Origin: an uncultured Porphyromonadaceae bacterium
GTDB lineage: Bacteria; Bacteroidota; Bacteroidia; Bacteroidales; Muribaculaceae
Assembly (NCBI GenBank): GCA_902462525.1
Contig: CABQCA010000144.1
Location: 1 to 5,834 of the forward strand
Direction: 5' to 3'
Length of the DNA: 5,834 nt
The first letter of the stretch is position 1. Every line of letters starts with the position of its first letter. Position numbers and translations under genes: made by a program. Shown here piece after piece: positions 1 to 5,411 of this stretch. Under the pieces are notes generated by a model, which was not told where the DNA came from, ran no database searches, and saw only the letters and a list, made by a program, of their open reading frames with translations.

Positions 1-402
1 CTGTATCCTGTCGACCAGGGCGCCACTACTATCTGGGAACGCCTTAACTCCTACACCCGCAGCGACGGTTTCGGCGGGAATAACGGCATGAACTCGTTCA
101 ATCACTATTCGTTCGGTGCCGTCGGGCAATGGCTCATAGAGCATTGCGCCGGAATCGGCTACACCCGCGAGGGAATTGTGATAGCTCCGGTTGTCGACCG
201 ACGTCCCGACGGGCTGACCAGAGCCCGCGCCACCTACAGTTCTCCGAAAGGGCTCATCGCTTCGGGCTGGCGCAAGGAGGGCGACAGCATAGTTTACGAG
301 ATTGAAATTCCCGATGGTACCGGGGCAGTCCTGCGACTGCCCGGTGAAAAAGATAGAAAACTGAAATCTGGAAAACATACAATAAGTAAGACCATAAGAT
401 GA
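1..402 (+). CDS. Alpha-L-rhamnosidase-like glycosidase (GH78), C-terminal part only
   Basis: This is the 3' end of a gene that starts before the window; 133 residues are visible, open from base 1 to a TGA at 400-402. Residues 7-45 resemble the end of the (alpha/alpha)6 catalytic domain of GH78 enzymes: GATTIWER, then a Gly/Asn-rich loop, GMNSFNHYSFG and a GQWL helix. The Glu in TIWER (residue 13) falls where GH78 enzymes carry the C-terminal glutamate proposed as general base. Residues from about 55 on fit the C-terminal beta-sandwich domain (IAPVVD, LTRARATYSS, GLIASGW), ending in the usual SGKHTI strand. The family releases terminal L-rhamnose from plant or microbial glycans, usually in the periplasm or at the cell surface in Bacteroidota. 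The signal peptide and most of the active site are outside the window, so substrate and location cannot be read. An internal ATG at base 88 is not the start. Family call is firm; exact specificity is not. Confidence 0.86.
   Translation: MYPVDQGATTIWERLNSYTRSDGFGGNNGMNSFNHYSFGAVGQWLIEHCAGIGYTREGIVIAPVVDRRPDGLTRARATYSSPKGLIASGWRKEGDSIVYEIEIPDGTGAVLRLPGEKDRKLKSGKHTISKTIR
343..398 (+). promoter_or_regulatory. A-rich translation initiation region of nadE inside the rhamnosidase gene end
   Basis: The last 50 or so bases of the rhamnosidase gene turn abruptly A-rich (runs such as GAAAAAGATAGAAAA) in an otherwise GC-rich gene and lead straight into the nadE ATG at 399. No Shine-Dalgarno sequence is visible, as is usual in Bacteroidota, where A-rich unstructured leaders favour initiation. 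No match to the Bacteroidota promoter pattern (TTTG near -33, TAnnTTTG near -7) was found here, so nadE is probably read from a transcript that begins upstream. The regulatory role is inferred from base composition alone. Confidence 0.35.
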
Positions 403-2276
403 AAGACGGTTTTTTCAGAGTCGCGGCTGCCTCGCCGCTTGTCGCGGTGGCCGATCCCGCCACCAACAGCCAACGGATTATCGAGCTTGCCCGGCAGGCC
501 TGCGACGCCGGTGCCGACGTGGTGGTATTCCCTGAAATGTGTGTCACCGGCTACACATGCGGCGACCTTTTCCATAATAAGACCCTGCTCGACGGCGCCC
601 GCGACGCAGTCCGGACCATCACCGACGCCACCCGCGCCATGCCGGGACTTCTTGTGATTGTCGGTGCGCCATTCAAGGACAACTATGTGCTCTTCAACAG
701 CGCCTATGCAATCTGCAACGGTATGATAGAAGCCATAGTGAACAAAACCTATGTGCCGAACTACAACGAGTTCTACGAACGCCGCTGGTGGCAGCCGTCG
801 GAAGATACTCCCGGAGCCACCATAATCCGTCACAAGGAAGTGGATATTGCCATAGAAATATGCGAGGACCTGTGGGTGCCCGTGCCTCCAAGCTGCATTT
901 CGGCTATGATGGGTGCGAGCGTCATTTTCAACCTCTCGGCGAGTCCCGACCTGATAGGCAAATACGCCTATCTCACATCGCTTGTGCGCCAGCAGTCGGC
1001 GCGCTGCATGGCCGGATATGTCTATGCCTCGGCCGGATTCGGCGAGTCGTCGACCGACCTCGTCTTCGACGCCAAACTGCTGATAGCCGAAAACGGAACG
1101 CTCCTCGGCGCCAACGAGCGCTGGTACACCGGCCCGCAGCTGCTTGTGCGCGACATCGATGTCGAGGCTATCGCCCGCGACCGCATGCACATGGGCACCT
1201 TCTACGACTGCGCTGCAAACTATGCTGAAAAACGGAACATGTATCAGACTTCGGCGGTGTCTGTTGAAGCCGAGTATAATAATCTGCTGCGCACCGTCGA
1301 CCCGCACCCCTTCGTTCCCGCTTCGGACGAACGACTCAAGGAGCGCTGCGAGGAGATATTCAACATCCAGGTGGCCGGTCTTTGCAAACGTCTGCACGCC
1401 ACGGGCTGCAAGTGCCTTGTAGTAGGAATTTCCGGCGGTCTCGACTCCACACTGGCGCTTCTGGTGGCCGTGCGCGCCTTCGACCGTCTCGGCCTCGACC
1501 GCAAGGGTATAGCCGGCGTCACGATGCCGGGCTTCGGCACTACCGGTCGCACTCACGGCAATGCCGTGGCTCTGATGGAGGCCCTCGGAGTCGACATTCG
1601 CGAAATTTCGATTGTGAAAGCTGTAAATCAGCATTTCGCCGACATCGGCCATGACCCTTCGGTACAGGACGTGACCTATGAAAACAGCCAGGCCCGCGAA
1701 CGCACTCAGATTCTCATGGACCTCGCCAACGAACTCGGCGGAATGGTGCTCGGCACCGGCGATCTATCGGAACTCGCGCTCGGATGGGCGACGTACAACG
1801 GCGACCAGATGTCGATGTACGGCGTCAACGCCGGGGTGCCCAAAACGCTTGTAAAGCACCTTACGGCCTATGTCGCAGCCGATACCGACGACGAGGCCGT
1901 GCGGCGCCCGCTCCTCGACATCATCGACACTCCCATCAGCCCGGAATTGCTGCCTGCCGCTGCCGACGGTACCATAAAGCAGAAGACAGAGGACGCCGTC
2001 GGCCCCTACGAACTGCACGATTTCTTTCTGTACTACACTTTGCGCTATGGCTTTACGCCCGAACGCATACTCAAGCTGGCACGCCGGGCATTCACCGAAG
2101 ATCAGTACGACACGGCAACTATTGAAAAATGGCTGAAGACCTTCTTCCGTCGGTTCTTCAGCCAGCAGTTCAAGCGTTCGTGCATGCCCGACGGACCAAA
2201 GGTGGGCAGCGTGTGTCTGTCGCCGCGCGGCGACTGGCGTATGCCCTCCGATGCGTCGTCTGTCCTTTTCCGCTGA
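399..2276 (+). CDS. nadE: Glutamine-dependent NAD+ synthetase
   Basis: The product makes NAD+ from nicotinic acid adenine dinucleotide with ATP and glutamine, the last step of NAD synthesis, in the cytoplasm. The 625-residue protein has the two expected domains. Residues 1 to about 270 are a nitrilase-type glutaminase with the triad Glu46 (FPEM), Lys116 (before TYVPNYNEFYERRWW) and Cys155 (EICEDLW). Residues about 310-625 are the synthetase, with the PP-loop SGGLDS at 345-350 and GTGDLSELALGWATYNGD at 452-469. Glutamine hydrolysed in the first domain supplies ammonia to the second. Length is near the usual range for two-domain NadE, and no key residue is missing. The ATG at 399 is chosen because VAAASPLVAVAD follows directly, as at the start of homologues. 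It overlaps the rhamnosidase stop by 4 nt (ATGA), so translation is probably coupled. The gene ends 79 bp from the convergent tyrA. Confidence 0.97.
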   Translation: MKDGFFRVAAASPLVAVADPATNSQRIIELARQACDAGADVVVFPEMCVTGYTCGDLFHNKTLLDGARDAVRTITDATRAMPGLLVIVGAPFKDNYVLFNSAYAICNGMIEAIVNKTYVPNYNEFYERRWWQPSEDTPGATIIRHKEVDIAIEICEDLWVPVPPSCISAMMGASVIFNLSASPDLIGKYAYLTSLVRQQSARCMAGYVYASAGFGESSTDLVFDAKLLIAENGTLLGANERWYTGPQLLVRDIDVEAIARDRMHMGTFYDCAANYAEKRNMYQTSAVSVEAEYNNLLRTVDPHPFVPASDERLKERCEEIFNIQVAGLCKRLHATGCKCLVVGISGGLDSTLALLVAVRAFDRLGLDRKGIAGVTMPGFGTTGRTHGNAVALMEALGVDIREISIVKAVNQHFADIGHDPSVQDVTYENSQARERTQILMDLANELGGMVLGTGDLSELALGWATYNGDQMSMYGVNAGVPKTLVKHLTAYVAADTDDEAVRRPLLDIIDTPISPELLPAAADGTIKQKTEDAVGPYELHDFFLYYTLRYGFTPERILKLARRAFTEDQYDTATIEKWLKTFFRRFFSQQFKRSCMPDGPKVGSVCLSPRGDWRMPSDASSVLFR

Positions 2277-2288
2277 ATGTCTGTGATT

Positions 2289-2316
2289 AGGCTGACAAGC
2301 AGACAGGCTGACAAGC
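2289..2316. repeat. 12-bp direct repeat in the convergent nadE/tyrA gap
   Basis: AGGCTGACAAGC occurs twice without mismatch, at 2289-2300 and 2305-2316, separated by AGAC. The whole gap runs from 2277 to 2355. Weak inverted repeats overlap the direct repeat: TGTCTG 2278-2283 with CAGACA 2300-2305, ATTAG 2286-2290 with CTAAT 2316-2320, and AGGCT 2305-2309 with AGCCT 2322-2326. All have short stems and long loops and none is followed by a T-run on either strand, so no rho-independent terminator is called. The rest of the gap is C-rich, then A/T-rich next to the tyrA stop. What the repeat does is unknown. Confidence 0.6.
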
Positions 2317-2355
2317 TAATGAGCCTCGTACCTCGCCCCGCGCCCCTATAAACTT

Positions 2356-3129
2356 TTATCTAAGATTTGCGCGGACCATTTCGAGGTACTGCTTCATGGC
2401 GTCGCAGTCGCGCGACGCCACTATTTCACGAAGTTCTCTGAGCGATTCGAGAATACGGTCGAGCTGCGCCACCGAATCGGGGTTGAAAAGAATCTCCGAC
2501 AGCAGGTAGTCGTCTTCGCTCATCAGTCCACGTGCTATGGCCAGATGCCTCTTGAAAGTGGTGCCCGGTGCGGGCTGGTGTTTCATTGCCGAGCCGAACA
2601 CAAGACTCGAGGCGAAAGGCACCGACAGTGAATAGGCTATTGTGGCGTCGTGCCCGCGGAATGTATAGCGCTCGATGTGAAGGCCGAGCGAACGGTACAG
2701 CCGGTCGAAAAAGTCGATTCCGGCGGCATCTCCCTCGCTGATTATTATGGCGTTTTCATTGGCAAGATTCGACAGCGACGCGAAAGTGGGACCGAACATC
2801 GGATGCGTCGACACAAACGGATGTCCGGCTTCGGCATAGAATTCGGGCAGTCCGCGTTTTACTGAAGCGATGTCGCTCAGTATGGTTTCCGGACTGATGT
2901 ACGGCAGAATTCGGCGAAAAGCATCGATGGTGTACTTGACTGTGGCAGCGTTGATCACCATGTCGGGGGCGAAACCGCTCACTTCGTCGGGCGACGCGAA
3001 ACGACGTACATTGTAGGTAAACCGCAGGCGCGACGGGTCGCTGTCGTAGACGGCAACATCGTGGTCGAACGACAGCAGGTCGCAGAAGAACGAGCCCATC
3101 TTGCCGGCGCCGAGAATGAGAATTTTCAT
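2356..3129 (-). CDS. tyrA: Prephenate dehydrogenase, short form without ACT domain
   Basis: The product oxidatively decarboxylates prephenate to 4-hydroxyphenylpyruvate, the precursor of tyrosine. The 257-residue protein starts with a Rossmann fold: MKILILGAGKMG holds the GxGxxG loop (Gly7, Gly9, Gly12), and Asp29 at the end of the second strand (VAVYDSD) suggests NAD+ rather than NADP+. STHPMFGPTFA (107-117) contains the family's HPM motif with His109. GHD (159-161) begins the helical dimerisation domain. Where many TyrA proteins have HLPH, this one reads SVPF (169-172). The chain ends at 257 with no room for an ACT domain, so tyrosine feedback through such a domain is not expected. It is the last gene of the - strand operon, and its ATG overlaps the TGA of the DAHP synthase-mutase gene by 4 nt. 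Arogenate dehydrogenase is an alternative that sequence alone does not exclude. Confidence 0.92.
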   Translation of the reverse strand: MKILILGAGKMGSFFCDLLSFDHDVAVYDSDPSRLRFTYNVRRFASPDEVSGFAPDMVINAATVKYTIDAFRRILPYISPETILSDIASVKRGLPEFYAEAGHPFVSTHPMFGPTFASLSNLANENAIIISEGDAAGIDFFDRLYRSLGLHIERYTFRGHDATIAYSLSVPFASSLVFGSAMKHQPAPGTTFKRHLAIARGLMSEDDYLLSEILFNPDSVAQLDRILESLRELREIVASRDCDAMKQYLEMVRANLR

Positions 3130-4199
3130 TGTAATTCAAGTTGTTGGCGCACCGATTCCTCATGAATCGAAGCGAGTACGTTTCTTATGAATTCGGCGTT
3201 GAGCTCGAGCGATACGCCGGCGTCTACACGTTGCTGCATCAGGTCGTTGTAGCGTCCGGGCTGGAGAACCGGCATATTGTGTTCTTTTTTATAGCGGCCG
3301 ATGTCGCGTGCCACGCGCATTCGCTTCGCAAGCAGTTCGAGCAGTTCGTCGTCGAGACGGTCGATTTGCTTTCGGAGTAATCCGAGGCTTTCGGTCGACG
3401 ATGTTTCCGAGGGTATCACAAGCGCGTCGAGGATATATGCGAGCACTTCGGGAGTCACCTGCTGGGCGGCGTCGCTCAGGGCGTCGTCGGGAGTGCAGTG
3501 ACTTTCGATTATGAATCCGTCGAAGTCCATGTCGAGGGCTTGTTGCGCAAGGGGAGCTATAAGTTCGCGTTTGCCGCCGATGTGGCTGGGGTCGCAGATT
3601 ATGGGCAGTTCGGGCAGACGGCGGTGAAGTTCGATGGGAATGCGCCATTTCGGCGGATTGCGGTAGATGTGCTTACCATAGGAGCTGAAACCGCGGTGAA
3701 TGGCGCCGATGCGGTGCACGCCGGAGTTGTAGATGCGCTCTATGGCGCCTATCCACAGTTCGAGATCGGGGTTTACCGGGTTTTTTACAAGAACTGTCAG
3801 CGACTCGCGGCGTTCGTCGGGAAGCGATGCCAGTACGTCGGCGATTTCTTGCACGGCAAAAGGATTTGCCGATGTCCGCGCGCCTATCCACAGCACATCG
3901 ATGCCGGCGTCGATGGCCTCGCGGGTGTGGCGTTCGTTTGCTACCTCGGTGGCTGTGAGCATACCTGTTTCGGCTTTTACTTTAGCCAGCCATGCAAGAG
4001 CCGGAGTGCCTATGCCTTCGAAACCGCCGGGCTTGGTGCGGGGCTTCCATACGCCAGCGCGGAAAATGCGGATGCCGGCGGCATTCAGACGCCGGGCCGT
4101 GTCGAGAACCTGCGCCTCGCTTTCGGCGCTGCATGGACCGGCGAGTACTATGGGCCGGCGGTTCATTATATCATCGGAGAATAATGCTTGAAATTCCAT
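3126..4199 (-). CDS. Bifunctional DAHP synthase (type I-beta) / chorismate mutase (AroQ)
   Basis: This 357-residue fusion joins the first step of the shikimate pathway (phosphoenolpyruvate + erythrose 4-phosphate to DAHP) with the chorismate to prephenate step. Residues about 14-262 are a TIM-barrel DAHP synthase without an N-terminal ferredoxin-like domain: AGPCSAE with metal ligand Cys23, RAGVWKPRTKPGGFEG (47-62), VKNPVNPD (138-145), IHRGF (167-171), CDPSHIGGKRELI (202-214, His206), ESH (232-234) and ALSD (Asp243). Residues about 272-357 are an all-helical AroQ mutase; Arg276, Arg293, Lys304, Arg316, Ser349 and Gln353 match E. coli residues Arg11, Arg28, Lys39, Arg51, Ser84 and Gln88, but Tyr317 stands at the place of Glu52. 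A fusion of this layout in Porphyromonas gingivalis is reported to be inhibited by prephenate, so similar control is plausible. The ATG at 4199 is preferred over Met12 because the preceding DNA is a clear A-rich leader. The TGA overlaps tyrA by 4 nt. Confidence 0.95.
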   Translation of the reverse strand: MEFQALFSDDIMNRRPIVLAGPCSAESEAQVLDTARRLNAAGIRIFRAGVWKPRTKPGGFEGIGTPALAWLAKVKAETGMLTATEVANERHTREAIDAGIDVLWIGARTSANPFAVQEIADVLASLPDERRESLTVLVKNPVNPDLELWIGAIERIYNSGVHRIGAIHRGFSSYGKHIYRNPPKWRIPIELHRRLPELPIICDPSHIGGKRELIAPLAQQALDMDFDGFIIESHCTPDDALSDAAQQVTPEVLAYILDALVIPSETSSTESLGLLRKQIDRLDDELLELLAKRMRVARDIGRYKKEHNMPVLQPGRYNDLMQQRVDAGVSLELNAEFIRNVLASIHEESVRQQLELQ

Positions 4200-4211
4200 T
4201 TTTTATTTTAA
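4200..4211 (-). promoter_or_regulatory. A/T-only translation initiation leader of the DAHP synthase-mutase gene
   Basis: Read on the - strand, the 12 bases before the ATG are TTAAAATAAAAA, directly followed by ATGGAATTTCAA. There is no Shine-Dalgarno sequence. Such A-rich leaders are typical of Bacteroidota start sites, and this one supports the 4199 start over the internal Met12. The gap shows no TAnnTTTG promoter element, so it more likely serves independent translation initiation than transcription initiation. Confidence 0.5.
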
Positions 4212-4221
4212 GTAGCGGGCC

Positions 4222-4238
4222 GGCGGTTGGAAACCGCC
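4222..4238 (-). other. Perfect 7-bp hairpin between the aminotransferase and DAHP synthase genes
   Basis: GGCGGTT at 4222-4228 pairs with AACCGCC at 4232-4238 around a 3-nt loop; five of seven pairs are G-C. It starts 9 nt after the aminotransferase TAA and ends 22 nt before the next ATG. On the - strand it is followed by GGCCCGCTACTT rather than a T-run, so it is not a standard intrinsic terminator. It could act as an RNA processing or stability element, a weak pause site, or a shield that keeps the A-rich leader downstream unpaired. Function is inferred only from position. Confidence 0.5.
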
Positions 4239-4247
4239 TTTCCATTA

Positions 4248-5411
4248 TTAAATTCTATCAAGGGCCTGGAGTAGTGTTGCCTGCGGTGCGCAGAGCGATA
4301 TGCGGACGTAGCGTTCGCCGGCTTTGCCGAAAATGAATCCCGGGGTGATGAATACACGCTTTTCGGCGAGAATACGGTCGGCGAAAGCTTCGGCGCTTTT
4401 TTCAGTATCGGGAATGCGCCCCCAAAGGAAGAGCCCTTGCTGGCCGTGGCGCCATGTGCAGCCCAAAGCGTCCATAATGCGGCCGGCTATGGCCTGACGG
4501 GCGGCGTACTCGGCATTGAGGGCTTCGTACCAGCTGTCGGGCTGCGCGAGGGCGGCGATGGCGCCTTCCATTATGGCACGTGGCTGGCCGGAGTCGATGT
4601 TGCTTTTCACCTTGAGCACCCACTCGATGAATGCGGGGTTAGATACCATCATGCCAACACGCCAGCCGGCCATATTGAGGCACTTGCTGAGCGAGTTCAT
4701 CTCGATGGCTACTTCGTCGGCACCGGGAACGTTGAGAATGCTCAGCGGGCGGTCGTTGAGAATCATGCTGTAGGGGTTGTCGTTGACAATGACAATGCTG
4801 TGGCGGCGTCCGAAATCAACGAGCCGGCGGAAGATTTCCATAGAAGCAGGCGTGCCGGTGGGCATGTGCGGATAGTTGACCCACATCAGCTTTATGCGTT
4901 TGAGCGGCAGGCGCTCAAGGGCCTCGAAATCGGGAACCCAGCCGTTTTCGTCGCTGAGAGTGTAGGTGAAGACTTCGGCAAGCGCTATGCGCGAGGCAGA
5001 GGTATAGGTAGGGTAGCCGGGGTCGGGCACGAGCACGCCGTCGCCGGGGTTGAGGAATGCGAGCGCGATGTTGAGCACACCCTCTTTCGAACCGATAAGC
5101 GGAAGAACGTTCCGGTCGGGGTCGAGGCTGCCTACGCCATAGCGACGCTCGTACCAGCCTGTGAAGGCCTGGCGAAGTTCCGGGAGCCCCACTGTCATCT
5201 GATAGCTGTGGGTATCGGGGCGTTGCAGACACGCTACGGCGGCATTGACGGCGGCTTGCGGCGGCATCATGTCGGGACCTCCGATGCCAAGTGATATTAT
5301 GTCGATGCCCTGTGCGCGGAGACGGGCTATTTCCTTGAGCTTTCGTGAGAAATAGTATTCACTGACGCTGTTGAGGCGGTCGGCGGGTTGTATCTGTTTT
5401 GTCATTGTCAT
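4248..5411 (-). CDS. PLP-dependent fold-type I aminotransferase, probably aromatic
   Basis: This 387-residue protein belongs to the class I/II aminotransferases (aspartate / LL-diaminopimelate aminotransferase-like). Visible landmarks are SLGIGGPDMMPP (40-51), SYQMTVGLPELRQAF (69-83), GSKEG (107-111), VPDPGYPTY (128-136), NDNPYS with Asp211 for the pyridine nitrogen and Tyr214, SLSKCLNMAGWRVG with the PLP lysine Lys243 and phosphate-binding Arg251, and YVRISL with Arg370 for the substrate carboxylate. The usual NNPTG segment reads HMPTG (182-186), so Met183 replaces the Asn that normally touches the PLP hydroxyl. Its place between pheA and the DAHP synthase-mutase gene suggests amino transfer to phenylpyruvate and 4-hydroxyphenylpyruvate, or to prephenate; sequence alone does not decide. 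Generic aspartate aminotransferase labels would be less informative. The ATG at 5411 overlaps the pheA stop by 4 nt; the ATG two codons later (MTM) is also possible. Confidence 0.9.
   Translation of the reverse strand: MTMTKQIQPADRLNSVSEYYFSRKLKEIARLRAQGIDIISLGIGGPDMMPPQAAVNAAVACLQRPDTHSYQMTVGLPELRQAFTGWYERRYGVGSLDPDRNVLPLIGSKEGVLNIALAFLNPGDGVLVPDPGYPTYTSASRIALAEVFTYTLSDENGWVPDFEALERLPLKRIKLMWVNYPHMPTGTPASMEIFRRLVDFGRRHSIVIVNDNPYSMILNDRPLSILNVPGADEVAIEMNSLSKCLNMAGWRVGMMVSNPAFIEWVLKVKSNIDSGQPRAIMEGAIAALAQPDSWYEALNAEYAARQAIAGRIMDALGCTWRHGQQGLFLWGRIPDTEKSAEAFADRILAEKRVFITPGFIFGKAGERYVRISLCAPQATLLQALDRI

Noticed and set aside
88..402. A separate small gene starting at the ATG at 88.
   Set aside because: The frame is open upstream to base 1, and those residues (GATTIWER) belong to the same GH78 fold, so the ATG is internal to a truncated gene.
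294..1652. Long open frame of 452 codons on the - strand opposite nadE.
   Set aside because: It lies antisense to an unmistakable nadE with an intact triad and PP-loop. The translation has no recognisable family features, and the strong C/G preference at third positions of nadE makes stop-free antisense frames likely.
3498..4184. Open frame of 228 codons on the + strand opposite the DAHP synthase domain.
   Set aside because: Same reasoning: the - strand product has all DAHP synthase motifs, and the antisense product is unrecognisable.
4222..4238. Intrinsic terminator between the aminotransferase and DAHP synthase genes.
   Set aside because: The stem is perfect but has no T-run after it on either strand, and the flanking genes form a functional unit.
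4437..5294. Open frame of 285 codons on the + strand opposite the aminotransferase gene.
   Set aside because: It mirrors the codon positions of a conserved aminotransferase, shows no motif, and has no A-rich start region; explained as an antisense shadow.
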